A stretch of 46,843 nt of DNA. Origin: Methylomonas koyamae (GTDB lineage Bacteria > Pseudomonadota > Gammaproteobacteria > Methylococcales > Methylomonadaceae). The position numbers were made by a program, and so were the translations under genes. The notes beneath the pieces are model-generated. The model ran no database searches and was not told the DNA's origin. It saw only the letters and a program-made list of their open reading frames with translations. The DNA is taken from assembly GCF_006483455.1 (NCBI RefSeq), contig NZ_PPPU01000038.1:1-46843 (forward strand), given 5' to 3'. This document shows, piece by piece, positions 26,138 to 34,514 of the stretch (positions are counted from its first letter, which is position 1; every line of letters starts with the position of its first letter).

Positions 26138-28089
26138 GCTGTGTCTCCGTTTAGCAAGGCCACAAATTCCTGTTCGCTGATTACCGCGACGCCTTTTTCG
26201 CGGGCGGCGTTGGTTTTGTTGGCGCCGACATTGTCGCCGGCCACCAGATAGTCGGTCTTGGCCGATACCGAACTACCGACTTTTGCGCCCTTGGCTTTGG
26301 CTTGTTTGCTAAGCTCGTCGCGGCTGCCGCTGTGCAAAGTGCCGGTAAATACCAGGGTTTTGCCGGCCAACGGGTGTGCGTTTTCGTCGGGTTGCGCTTG
26401 ACTGGCCTGTAAGTTAAATCCCAGCGCCATTAAATTGTCGAACAAGGGTTTGATATTGGCGAAGCCTTCGGTAATCACGGCGGCAGTTTTTTCGGCAAAG
26501 CCTTCGATCGCGACGATATCGGCTTCGCTCAATTCGAAGATAGCTTGCAGGGGGTAGTGGGCCAGCAAACGTTCGCAGTTGCCCAAGCCCATGCGGAACA
26601 CGCCGAACGCGGCCAGGAAGCGCCAGTCTTCGACCGCTTCGCGCCGGCTGCGCAACAACTGGTCGACCAGATTTTGCGACTGTTTCGGGCCGAAGCCCAT
26701 GCTTTCGAATTGCTCGGCGTTGAGGGCGTAGATTTGGTCGACGCGGCGGATACCATGTTCGTACAGGCGTTTGATGCTGGCGGCGCCGAAACCGTCGTTG
26801 TTTTTCAATACCCTGAAGAAATGCTCCATGCTGTTGCTGATTTGTGCCGGACAAGCTAGGTTGTTCGGGCAAAGCAGGTAGTCGTTATCCCAAATCAAAG
26901 CGTGGCCGCAACTGGGACAGGCCTCGGGGATGTCGGGTTCGGCCGGGCGGATGACCGCCTCGATTTTCGGAATCACCTCGCCGGAACGTGCCAGGCGGAT
27001 CAGCGCGCCGGGTCCGATGCCCTTGTCCAGCACCATTTTGTAATGGTGGGCCGTGGCCCGCGACAGCAGGGCGCCGCTGAGTCGGGTCGGTTCCAGCTCG
27101 GCGACCGGCGTAATCCGGCCCGAGCGCGAAGTTTGCGGCACGACATGCAAAATTCTGACTTCGGCGGTTTCCAGGTTTTCCTTGTACGCCAACTGCCAGC
27201 GGTGGTGGTGGCGGGTGGCGCCTAAGTAAGTTTTCAATCCCTCGTCGGCGATTTCCAGAATCACGCCGTCGACGTCGTAGTCGACTTTATGCCAGATGGT
27301 TTTGACGTGGCTTTCGAAGTCGGCGATCAATTCGGCCCAGGCGCCCGTCCAGGCCGGCAGTAACGCAAACGGATAAAATACCGCGGCATGGTCGTTGATG
27401 GCTTGTTGGGCGTGTTCGTCCAGCTCTTTTTCCTTGATCACGCTGGCCTGAAAATTCCGCGGGTTGTCGAAAAAGTCGGCCAGGTTCCGATCGAAATAAC
27501 TGCGGCTGACCACGATTTCGCCGGCGCCCAGGCCGCGCTGGCCTTGGTTGGCAACTTGCAGGCCGCGCTCGAACACGCGGCTGATGTCCTGGCCTTTGCG
27601 GCCGTCGCCGCGGGTATACAGCATGCGGCCGTCGTCGTAGGCGGCGTAACCGTCCAGTTTTGGCGTGATTTTGAATTGCAGCTCGGCAAAGTTCTGGCCC
27701 AGTTCTTCCGCCGCTTTTTCGATGCGGGCCGCCCAGCGTTCGACTTCGTCGCGGCTGTAAGCCTTGTCGGTCGATAGCATCATCACCGGCAGATCGACGG
27801 TTTTACCGGCGAAGGCCGGTTCCGGCTCCACTTCGTGCAGCAACGGATGTTCGGGGTGGCGCTGTTTCAGTTCGGCCAGAAACACGAAATCGTAGTCGCT
27901 GTCGCTGATCGCCGGTTCGCCGCCGCGGTACAGGGCGTTGGCGACTTTCAAAAAGGCGATCAACTCGTTGTCGGCGGTGGATTCGATTTGCTGCGGATGG
28001 CGACACAGCTCGCAAAAACGGTGTTCGCCGATGTCCTGCAACTCGTCTCCGGTTTGTTGGAGCAGGCGTTTTTGGCTGTCGCTGAGCAT
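26134..28089 (-). CDS. ligA: NAD+-dependent DNA ligase, divergent LigA type
   Basis: A 651-residue NAD+ ligase with the usual domain order: Ia domain, adenylation domain with nucleotidyl lysine K144 in ITPKLDGYAAY and TRGDGRKGQD, OB fold, a four-Cys zinc finger (CPSCGHAL ... CPNNLACPAQ), HhH repeats (GFGAASIKRLYEHG) and a C-terminal BRCT domain (LAGKTLVFTGTLHSGSRDEL). It departs from typical LigA around the active site: the normal KIDGLA reads KLDGYA, and neighbouring strands differ. It may be a second, specialised ligase rather than the replicative one. Its start codon opens the thi operon; a TATAAT lies 30 bases upstream. Confidence 0.88.
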   Translation of the reverse strand: MLSDSQKRLLQQTGDELQDIGEHRFCELCRHPQQIESTADNELIAFLKVANALYRGGEPAISDSDYDFVFLAELKQRHPEHPLLHEVEPEPAFAGKTVDLPVMMLSTDKAYSRDEVERWAARIEKAAEELGQNFAELQFKITPKLDGYAAYDDGRMLYTRGDGRKGQDISRVFERGLQVANQGQRGLGAGEIVVSRSYFDRNLADFFDNPRNFQASVIKEKELDEHAQQAINDHAAVFYPFALLPAWTGAWAELIADFESHVKTIWHKVDYDVDGVILEIADEGLKTYLGATRHHHRWQLAYKENLETAEVRILHVVPQTSRSGRITPVAELEPTRLSGALLSRATAHHYKMVLDKGIGPGALIRLARSGEVIPKIEAVIRPAEPDIPEACPSCGHALIWDNDYLLCPNNLACPAQISNSMEHFFRVLKNNDGFGAASIKRLYEHGIRRVDQIYALNAEQFESMGFGPKQSQNLVDQLLRSRREAVEDWRFLAAFGVFRMGLGNCERLLAHYPLQAIFELSEADIVAIEGFAEKTAAVITEGFANIKPLFDNLMALGFNLQASQAQPDENAHPLAGKTLVFTGTLHSGSRDELSKQAKAKGAKVGSSVSAKTDYLVAGDNVGANKTNAAREKGVAVISEQEFVALLNGDTA

Positions 28090-28118
28090 GCGGGTGGTTT
28101 GGAGTGGGTAGGGCGGCG

Positions 28119-28124
28119 ATTATA
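28119..28124 (-). promoter_or_regulatory. -10 box upstream of ligA
   Basis: TATAAT on the minus strand, 30 bases before the ligA ATG and just past the U8 terminator of the predicted small RNA. The -35 position falls in the T-run, so it is weak. Confidence 0.35.
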
Positions 28125-28139
28125 GGAGGATCGCGCGGC

Positions 28140-28171
28140 AAAAAAAAGGCGGGAGAGTAAACTCGCCCGCC
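28140..28171 (-). terminator. Strong Rho-independent terminator
   Basis: On the minus strand, stem GGCGGG / CCCGCC continues through an inner GAGT / ACTC, followed by eight T. It ends either zur transcription or, more likely, the predicted small RNA starting near 28223. Confidence 0.85.
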
Positions 28172-28223
28172 AGGCATCTATCTTTCAAGAGGATCATGTC
28201 GACGGTAGGAAAGCGTTCGACAT
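28140..28223 (-). ncRNA. Predicted FNR/DNR-type-controlled small RNA, about 84 nt
   Basis: This region has no supported gene. On the minus strand it starts, by promoter geometry, at about 28223 and has three parts. First is a 5' hairpin with 8-bp arms CATGTCGA (28224-28217) and TCGACATG (28202-28195) around a 14-nt loop containing CUUUCCUACC. Second is an unpaired linker with AUCCUCUUG. Third is the terminator hairpin with U8. Both single-stranded parts carry pyrimidine-rich stretches that could pair with Shine-Dalgarno sequences, as many small regulatory RNAs do. A leaderless nine-codon frame (MSNAFLPST) also begins at 28223, an alternative reading I consider less likely. Prediction only. 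Confidence 0.6.
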
Positions 28224-28229
28224 GGCTGC

Positions 28230-28272
28230 AGTTTAGGGCTTTAGCCGATAAAAGCATTGACCCAGGTCAATG
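28230..28272 (-). promoter_or_regulatory. FNR/DNR-like operator and class II promoter of the small RNA
   Basis: CATTGACC-CA-GGTCAATG (28255-28272) is a perfect 8-bp inverted repeat containing TTGAC-N4-GTCAA, the FNR/FixK/DNR half-site form (TTGAY-N4-RTCAA). On the minus strand TAAACT (28235-28230) can serve as -10. This would place the operator centre about 41 bases upstream of the start, the class II position used by FNR-type activators. Confidence 0.6.
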
Positions 28273-28299
28273 TTTGTCCGCTTTTTCTGACGCGGTGGT

Positions 28300-28782
28300 C
28301 TAAGCAGGTTTACAGGATTTACACAATCCGTGTATCTCGATGGTTTTCCGCTGCGGGATGAAGTTGGCAGTGGTCAATTCCACCGCCAGCGCGCTCAGTA
28401 CGTTTGGGGCGGCGCGCTCCTCTACGGTATGGCAGGCGGTGCAGATCAGCAAGAGTTGGTCGTGCTGGGTGCCGGAGCAATGGCAGCCGACGAAAGCATT
28501 AAGACTTTCCACTCGGTGAATCAGGCCTTGTTCCAGTAAAAAATCCAGCGCCCGGTAGACGGTCGAGGGTTTGGCGGCATCGTTGACCGGGCGGATTTGG
28601 TCGAGCAGATCGTAAGCTTTAACCGCCTTGTGGCTGTTCCAAATCAACTCCAGAATTTTGTGCCGGATCGGGGTTAACTGCACGCCGCGTGACAAGCAAA
28701 GCTGTTCCGCTACACTTATCGCTTTTCGAATGCATTGGTTGTGGTCGTGTTCCGCGTGGCTGATACGTTCTGATTCTGTCAT
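28300..28782 (-). CDS. zur: Zinc uptake regulator, Fur family
   Basis: A 160-residue Fur-family repressor of the Zur subgroup. It has an N-terminal His-rich start (HAEHDHNQC), winged-helix DNA-binding domain (GVQLTPIRHKILELIW, AYDLLDQIR, STVYRALDFLLEQGLIHR), and SLNAFVGCHCSG in place of the usual Fur dimerisation start. Structural-zinc cysteines lie in CTACH and CKSC. The whole closely follows the Zur pattern of Pseudomonas and relatives. In the presence of zinc it represses zinc uptake genes. No znuABC is nearby. It stands alone and is divergent from the diguanylate cyclase gene. Confidence 0.9.
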   Translation of the reverse strand: MTESERISHAEHDHNQCIRKAISVAEQLCLSRGVQLTPIRHKILELIWNSHKAVKAYDLLDQIRPVNDAAKPSTVYRALDFLLEQGLIHRVESLNAFVGCHCSGTQHDQLLLICTACHTVEERAAPNVLSALAVELTTANFIPQRKTIEIHGLCKSCKPA

Positions 28783-28860
28783 TTGCTGGAAGAGTGATAA
28801 GGTTCATTCATTTGGGCGTCCGGCTTGTTTATAGTGCCAGCATCAACAGGCCATTTCAAT

Positions 28861-28887
28861 TCATATCGAAGTTGTCTGCTGATATGA
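28861..28887. repeat. Inverted repeat between zur and the diguanylate cyclase gene
   Basis: TCATATC and GATATGA separated by 13 bases, in the 199-base divergent gap. It could be an operator for either gene. It does not resemble the usual Zur box closely. Confidence 0.35.
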
Positions 28888-28981
28888 TGTGACAGCGCTT
28901 CCACGGGCGCCATAGTATGGTTGTTGGATACGCGGCCGGTGAGGAGCACGGCGTGGTGGCAAGTATTTTTTGAGGCAATTG

Positions 28982-30220
28982 ATGAGACGGATTACGTTCC
29001 TGGTTTATGCGGTTCTGTGGCTAATGCTGCTTAGCCTGAACCTATACCAGCAAGTAATGGACACCAAACAGTACGCGCAAAATATCGCCACCCGTCAGGC
29101 CGAAATGTTTTTCGATCACATTGTGCTGGTCAGAAAGTGGAATGCCTCGCACGGCGGCGTGTACGTTCCGATCGATCCAGGCACGCAACCCAATCCTTAT
29201 TTGAAAGTGCCCAACCGCGATGTCGAAACCAAGGAAGGCGTCAAGCTGACTTTGATCAATCCGGCATTCATGACCCGGCAGTTGGCGGAAATGAGCCAGA
29301 GTCAAAGCGGTATCAACTTCCATATCACCAGTACCGAACCGTTGCGGCCGGAGAACAAACCGGATAGTTGGGAGGCCGGAGCGATGGCTGCGTTCAAGCA
29401 AGGCCAAAAAAGCGTCAGCGGGTCCGGCATGATCGACGGTAAACCGTTTTACCGCTATATGGCGCCGTTGCTGGTCGAACCGGAATGCCTGAAATGCCAC
29501 GATCAAGACGGATACAAGCTGGGCGACGTCAGGGGTGGCGTCAGCGTGAATATACCGGCCTCCAGCCTGGATAGTTTCGTCAACGAGCGGGTGGAGCATT
29601 TGGTGATCACGCATGCTATCGTCGCGCTGATCGGTTTGATTGTGTTGTTATTGTCGTATTTGGCGCAAGCCCGGCTGAGCAAACGACTGGACAAAGCCCA
29701 GAGCCGGCTGCAATTGGCCTATTTGGATTCGCTGACATTACTGCCGAATCGTCGCTACTACGACGCTTTCGTCAAGCGCGAGTGGAAACGGGCGTTAAGG
29801 CATCAATACCCATTGTCGATGATTATGATCGACATCGATTTTTTCAAATCCTACAACGACAATCTGGGGCATTTGGAAGGCGACCAGTGTTTGCGGCAGG
29901 TGGCAAGAACCTTGAAGCGGTTTTTTCGCCGGCCCGGCGATTTGATCGCCCGTTACGGCGGCGAAGAGTTTTGTGTGGTGGCGGCATGCGACGCCGACCA
30001 AATCCTGGTGTTGGCGGAAATCCTGCGGAAAGCGGTAGAAAACATGCGGATGCCGCATCCGGATTCGAAGATTTCCGAGTTTGTGACGATCAGTCTCGGC
30101 GTGGCGACCATCATTCCGGGCCACGATCAAGCCTTCGATAGCTTGCTGTATCGTGCCGACCAAGCCTTGTACGACGCCAAAGCTTCGGGTCGGAACCGGG
30201 TCGGACGTTACCGGGAATAA
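28982..30220 (+). CDS. Diguanylate cyclase with Tll0287-like (DUF3365) c-haem sensor domain
   Basis: A 412-residue inner-membrane signalling protein. TM1 (about 5-25) and TM2 (about 208-230) bracket a periplasmic Tll0287-like/DUF3365 domain with a CLKCH motif (169-173), a c-type haem attachment site. The cytosolic GGDEF domain has DSLTLLPNRRYY, the metal-binding IDIDFFKSYND and an active GGEEF (326-330). An inhibitory site RPGD lies exactly five residues before it. It should make c-di-GMP in response to redox state or a haem ligand (inference). I use the ATG at 28982 with GAGG upstream; a TTG at 28970 is possible. Confidence 0.88.
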   Translation: MRRITFLVYAVLWLMLLSLNLYQQVMDTKQYAQNIATRQAEMFFDHIVLVRKWNASHGGVYVPIDPGTQPNPYLKVPNRDVETKEGVKLTLINPAFMTRQLAEMSQSQSGINFHITSTEPLRPENKPDSWEAGAMAAFKQGQKSVSGSGMIDGKPFYRYMAPLLVEPECLKCHDQDGYKLGDVRGGVSVNIPASSLDSFVNERVEHLVITHAIVALIGLIVLLLSYLAQARLSKRLDKAQSRLQLAYLDSLTLLPNRRYYDAFVKREWKRALRHQYPLSMIMIDIDFFKSYNDNLGHLEGDQCLRQVARTLKRFFRRPGDLIARYGGEEFCVVAACDADQILVLAEILRKAVENMRMPHPDSKISEFVTISLGVATIIPGHDQAFDSLLYRADQALYDAKASGRNRVGRYRE

Positions 30221-30231
30221 ACAGCGAAGCG

Positions 30232-30256
30232 GCCGGCGCCTGGTTTTGGCGCCGGC
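30232..30256. terminator. Stem-loop between convergent genes
   Basis: A perfect 9-bp stem GCCGGCGCC / GGCGCCGGC with loop TGGTTTT between the diguanylate cyclase gene and ppdK ends. There is no U-tract; it may work as a bidirectional barrier. Confidence 0.5.
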
Positions 30257-30265
30257 GGCATCGAC

Positions 30266-33007
30266 TTATATTGGCTTATTTTCCAACAGTTTGGCGTGGG
30301 CAGCCGCCAGCCGGGCCACCGGAATTCGCGGCGCGGAGCAAGAGACGTAGTTCAAGCCCAAGTTATGGACGAAACGGATCGAACGTGGATGACCGCCGTG
30401 TTCGCCGCAAATGCCGATTTTCAACTCCGGGCGTTGTTGCCGGCCCAAATCCACCGCCATTTTCATCAGTTTGCCGAGGCCCTCGATATCCAGCGTTTCA
30501 AACGGGTTGTCTTCCAACAAGCCGGATTCTTCGTATAAGGGCAGGAATTTGTTTTCGGCGTCTTCCCGCGAGAAGGAGAAGGTGGCCTGGGTCAAATCGT
30601 TGGTGCCGAACGAGAAGAAGCTGGCCGTCGCCGCCAAGCGGTCGGCACGGGTGCAGGCCCTGACCGTTTCGATCATCGTGCCGAATTTGAAATTCAGTTT
30701 GATCTTGTACTGGCTTTCGACCTCGTTCTGGATTTCGTCGACGTAGCCTTTCACCTTTTTCAGTTCTTGCGCCGTGATGACTTGCGGCACCATGATTTCC
30801 GGCTCGACCGGAATCCGTTGTTTGATGCAACGCGCCGCCGCCTCCAGAATCGAGCGGATCTGCATCTTGTAGATTTCCGGATAGCTCATGCCCAGGCGAA
30901 CGCCGCGGTGGCCCAGCATCGGATTGACTTCGTACAGCTCCAGCACCTTGTCCAGCATCATTTGCTTCTTGGCGATCGCTTCCAAGATCACGTCTTCGTT
31001 CAGCCGGTTGAAAGGCGCCGGCAGGTCGCCGGCATTGGTCAAGGTGTCCAGCGTCACCCGTTGGCCCTTGACGATGGTGAGGTAATGTTTCAGTGCGTCC
31101 AGTTCGTCAGTCAGTTGGTGTTCGTTGGGCAGGAACTCGTGCATCGGTGGGTCCAGCAAGCGGACGGTAACCGGGTGCGGCGACATCGCTTCGAACAATT
31201 GTTCGAAGTCGTCGCGCTGGATCGGGAATAGTTTGGCCAGCGCCGCTTCCCGCTCTTCGGTGTTGTGGGCCAGGATCATGTCGACTACCAGCGGCAACCG
31301 GTCGGCGGCGTTGAACATGCGTTCTGTGCGGCACAGGCCAATGCCTTTGGCGCCGTAACTGACCGCCAGACGCGCGGTTTCCGGCGTGTCGACGTTGGCG
31401 TGGACCCGCAGCCGGGCGACTTCGTCGGCCCAGCCGAGCAAGATTTTCAGTTCATCGGAGAATCGCGGGGCGATGGTCGGAATCCGGCCCAGATATATAT
31501 TGCCGTTACTGCCGTCGATCGTGATCAGATCGCCTTCCTTGATGTGGATGTCGCCGACAATGGCTAGCCGCGCCCGCACATCGACCTTGATGTCTTCGGC
31601 GCCGGCGACGCAGGCCTTGCCCATGCCCCGCGCCACCACCGCGGCGTGCGAAGTTTTACCGCCGCGGCTGGTCAACACGCCCTGGGCGGCGAAGAAACCG
31701 TGGATGTCCTCCGGTTTGGTTTCTTCCCGCAACAGGATTAAATCCTGACCGGTTTTAGCGAGGCGGACGGCGCTATCGGCGTCGAATACGCAATGGCCGC
31801 AGGCCGCCCCCGGTGAAGCCGGCAGGCCGGTGGCGATCGGTTTGTTGGTGTGATCCGGCGCCAGTTGCGGATGCAGTAACTGTTCCAATAACTCCGGATT
31901 GATCCGCAATAAGGCTTGCTCCTTGCTGATCAGGCCTTCGGCGACCATGTCGATCGAGGTTTTGACCATCGCCGCCGCATTCATTTTGCCGTTGCGGGTT
32001 TGCAGGCAGTACAACACGCCGCGTTCGATGGTGTATTCGTAGTCCTGGACTTCGTGGTAATGCGCTTCCAGTTTGTTGCGCAATTCCACCAATTGCCGGT
32101 ATTGCTCCGGCATTTCCTTGGCCATTTCGTGCACCGGTTTTGGGGTGCGGATGCCGGCCACGACATCTTCGCCCTGGGCATTGACCAAATATTCGCCGTA
32201 CATCTCGTTTTCGCCGGTGCCGGGGTTGCGGGTGAAGCCGACGCCGGTAGCGCAATCGTCGCCCATGTTGCCGAACACCATGGTCACAATATTGACTGCG
32301 GTGCCGTTGGCGATATCCGGGGTGATGTGGAATTCTTTGCGGTAGTCGACCGCCCGTTTGCCCATCCAGGAATTGAATACGGCGCAGATCGCAATTTCCA
32401 ATTGCTGGTAAACGTCTTCCGGAAACGGCCGGCCGGTTTCTTCATGCACGACCATCAAGAACAATTCGCTGATTTCTTGTAACTGGTCCGCGCTCAATGC
32501 GACGTCGGCCTTGATGCCGGCGGCGCGTTTGACGTTGTTGAAATGGGTGTCGAATTTCTCGTCTTCAATCCCGAGTGCGACCTTGCCGAACAGTTGAATG
32601 AAGCGCCGGTAAGCGTCGTAAGCGAAACGCGGGTCGGAAGTTTCCTCGATCAGGCCGGCCAGGGTCTGTTTGTTCAGGCCCAGGTTCAAGATGGTGTCCA
32701 TCATGCCCGGCATCGAAATCGCCGAGCCGGACCGCACCGAGACCAGCAGCGGGTCGTTGGCGCCGCCGAAATGTTTGCCGGTCACCCGCTCGATCTCTGA
32801 AATTTGTGCGCGCACTTCGTCCATCAAACCGTCCGGCAAGCGTTTCTGTTCCAGGTAGCTGAGACAGGTTTGGGTAGTGATGACAAAGCCCGGCGGCACG
32901 TTAAAACCCATTTGGGTCATTTCGCACAGATTGGCGCCTTTACCGCCTAATAAGGCCTTGTTTTTACCATCGCCGGTGTTGAATGAGTAGCTGTATTGTG
33001 CAGTCAT
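30266..33007 (-). CDS. ppdK: Pyruvate, phosphate dikinase
   Basis: A 913-residue enzyme interconverting pyruvate + ATP + Pi and PEP + AMP + PPi. The N-terminal ATP-grasp part has LLGGKGANLCEM and VPPGFVITT. The swivelling phosphohistidine domain has GGKTSHAAVVARGM (His454). The C-terminal PEP-binding barrel has LDPPMHEFLP, LGHRGVRLGM, FGTNDLTQATF and GICGEHGGHP with the catalytic Cys. Full length. With PPi-linked glycolysis it can run in either direction; together with PEP carboxylase in this window it sits at the PEP-pyruvate-oxaloacetate node. Confidence 0.97.
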   Translation of the reverse strand: MTAQYSYSFNTGDGKNKALLGGKGANLCEMTQMGFNVPPGFVITTQTCLSYLEQKRLPDGLMDEVRAQISEIERVTGKHFGGANDPLLVSVRSGSAISMPGMMDTILNLGLNKQTLAGLIEETSDPRFAYDAYRRFIQLFGKVALGIEDEKFDTHFNNVKRAAGIKADVALSADQLQEISELFLMVVHEETGRPFPEDVYQQLEIAICAVFNSWMGKRAVDYRKEFHITPDIANGTAVNIVTMVFGNMGDDCATGVGFTRNPGTGENEMYGEYLVNAQGEDVVAGIRTPKPVHEMAKEMPEQYRQLVELRNKLEAHYHEVQDYEYTIERGVLYCLQTRNGKMNAAAMVKTSIDMVAEGLISKEQALLRINPELLEQLLHPQLAPDHTNKPIATGLPASPGAACGHCVFDADSAVRLAKTGQDLILLREETKPEDIHGFFAAQGVLTSRGGKTSHAAVVARGMGKACVAGAEDIKVDVRARLAIVGDIHIKEGDLITIDGSNGNIYLGRIPTIAPRFSDELKILLGWADEVARLRVHANVDTPETARLAVSYGAKGIGLCRTERMFNAADRLPLVVDMILAHNTEEREAALAKLFPIQRDDFEQLFEAMSPHPVTVRLLDPPMHEFLPNEHQLTDELDALKHYLTIVKGQRVTLDTLTNAGDLPAPFNRLNEDVILEAIAKKQMMLDKVLELYEVNPMLGHRGVRLGMSYPEIYKMQIRSILEAAARCIKQRIPVEPEIMVPQVITAQELKKVKGYVDEIQNEVESQYKIKLNFKFGTMIETVRACTRADRLAATASFFSFGTNDLTQATFSFSREDAENKFLPLYEESGLLEDNPFETLDIEGLGKLMKMAVDLGRQQRPELKIGICGEHGGHPRSIRFVHNLGLNYVSCSAPRIPVARLAAAHAKLLENKPI

Positions 33008-33151
33008 TGTCGCTCTTGTCGAAGTGGTGAGAATTGAGGGCTTGCAAGCCGACGGAGCGTTGCCGTGAGCAGCGCCGCGGCCTGCGGAGAAATGCGGTTA
33101 GAATACCCTCACTTTTTACCGATTTTTTTAGGCTATTACAAGTTGCTCGGA

Positions 33152-34333
33152 ATGGATAATTCGAACGTGATTATTATTGGCGCTGGTGCATCCGGATTAA
33201 TGTGTGCCATCGAGGCCGGCAAACGCGGCCGTAAAGTCCGGGTGCTGGATCATGCTAACCGGGCGGGCAAGAAAATATTGATGTCGGGCGGAGGTCGCTG
33301 CAATTTCACCAATTACACGGTGGAGGCGGCAAATTACATTTCGCACAATCCGCATTTTTGCAAATCGGCGTTAAGCCGCTTCACGCAATGGGATTTCATC
33401 GATTTCGTTCACCGGCATGGAATACCCTACCACGAGCGTTTGCACGGCCAATTGTTCTGCGACGACAGCGCCAAGGATATTCTGAATGCGTTGCTGGCGG
33501 AATGTCGGCAATATGGCGTGGTCATCGAGTTGAATTGCCGGATCGACAAGTTGCAACAGACAGAAAACGGCGGCTTCGTCTTAGACACCAGCCTCGGCGA
33601 GCGCCGCTCGGACAGCCTGGTGATCGCTAGCGGCGGTTTGTCGATTCCGAAGATGGGTGCCACGCCTTTCGGCTATCGGGTCGCCGAGCAATTTGGCATC
33701 AAGGTTTGGCCGACTCGGGCCGGCTTGGTGCCGTTGACTTGGCAGGATGACGATGGTCGGCGCCTTGCGCCGCTATCCGGAATTGCCGTGGCTTGTCGGG
33801 CTAGTTGCGGCGAGCGGACTTTTCGAGAAAACCTGCTGTTTACCCATAGAGGTTTGAGCGGCCCGGCGATTTTACAAATCTCGTCTTATTGGCGCCCCGG
33901 CGAGACCTTGTCGATCGATTTGCTGCCCGAATTCGATCTGGTCGAACGCTTGAAAGCCGCGCGTAGTAATGGCAACAATACCAAATTGCAAAATTTACTC
34001 GCAGAGTATCTGCCCAAACGACTGTTGCAAGCCTTGCTCGACGACAATTACCTGCTGGCTGCGGCGGCAAATTGCTCCGACAAGCAAATAGATGCGGTGG
34101 CTGCACGCCTCCACACCTGGACCGTCAAACCAAACGGCAGCGAAGGCTACCGAACCGCAGAGGTTACAGTAGGTGGAGTCGATTGCGACAGTCTTTCGTC
34201 AAAGACCATGCAGTGTTTGCAGGTACCGGGTTTATATTTCATTGGCGAGGTGGTGGACGTGACCGGATGGCTGGGCGGCTACAACTTTCAATGGGCTTGG
34301 GCGTCGGGCTGGTGCGCCGGACAGTACGTTTAA
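33152..34333 (+). CDS. NAD(P)/FAD-dependent oxidoreductase, HI0933/BaiN family
   Basis: A 393-residue flavoprotein. It has the FAD-binding NVIIIGAGASGLMCAIEAGKRG at the N-terminus, the family hallmark KKILMSGGGRCNFTN, a middle insertion domain, and the C-terminal TVGGVD ... GLYFIGEVVDVTGWLGGYNFQWAWASG. The family (HI0933, YhiN, BaiN) has mostly unknown substrates. I set the start at the ATG at 33152, directly before the Rossmann motif; an upstream GTG at 33065 adds an atypical 29-residue leader. It is divergent from ppdK. Confidence 0.9.
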   Translation: MDNSNVIIIGAGASGLMCAIEAGKRGRKVRVLDHANRAGKKILMSGGGRCNFTNYTVEAANYISHNPHFCKSALSRFTQWDFIDFVHRHGIPYHERLHGQLFCDDSAKDILNALLAECRQYGVVIELNCRIDKLQQTENGGFVLDTSLGERRSDSLVIASGGLSIPKMGATPFGYRVAEQFGIKVWPTRAGLVPLTWQDDDGRRLAPLSGIAVACRASCGERTFRENLLFTHRGLSGPAILQISSYWRPGETLSIDLLPEFDLVERLKAARSNGNNTKLQNLLAEYLPKRLLQALLDDNYLLAAAANCSDKQIDAVAARLHTWTVKPNGSEGYRTAEVTVGGVDCDSLSSKTMQCLQVPGLYFIGEVVDVTGWLGGYNFQWAWASGWCAGQYV

Positions 34334-34441
34334 CCGACGACCTCAAAGCGCCAATTCACCGGCTGGTAGCGAATACCGGACTTCGACGCGGCTAGCCAGC
34401 CATACCGGCCCATCCTTCCGCGCCGAGCTGCGGATTTAGGG

Positions 34442-34470
34442 TTGGTCGATCAATCATGCTGTGTGATAAT
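34442..34470 (+). promoter_or_regulatory. Promoter of the gltA-sdh operon
   Basis: TTGGTC (34442-34447), a 17-base spacer, then GATAAT (34465-34470) preceded by TG one base upstream (extended -10). It lies 45 bases before the gltA start and is the only convincing promoter before the whole gltA-sdh gene run. Confidence 0.5.
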
Positions 34471-34514
34471 CGGTCTGCCTGCTAAGCTTCTGCTAACAGA
34501 ATACTGAGGAAACC

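Noticed and set aside
28122-28197. A 25-codon frame (starting MILLKDRCL) within the predicted small RNA
   Set aside because: It runs through the terminator stem and U-tract, has no ribosome binding site and is unlikely to be translated.
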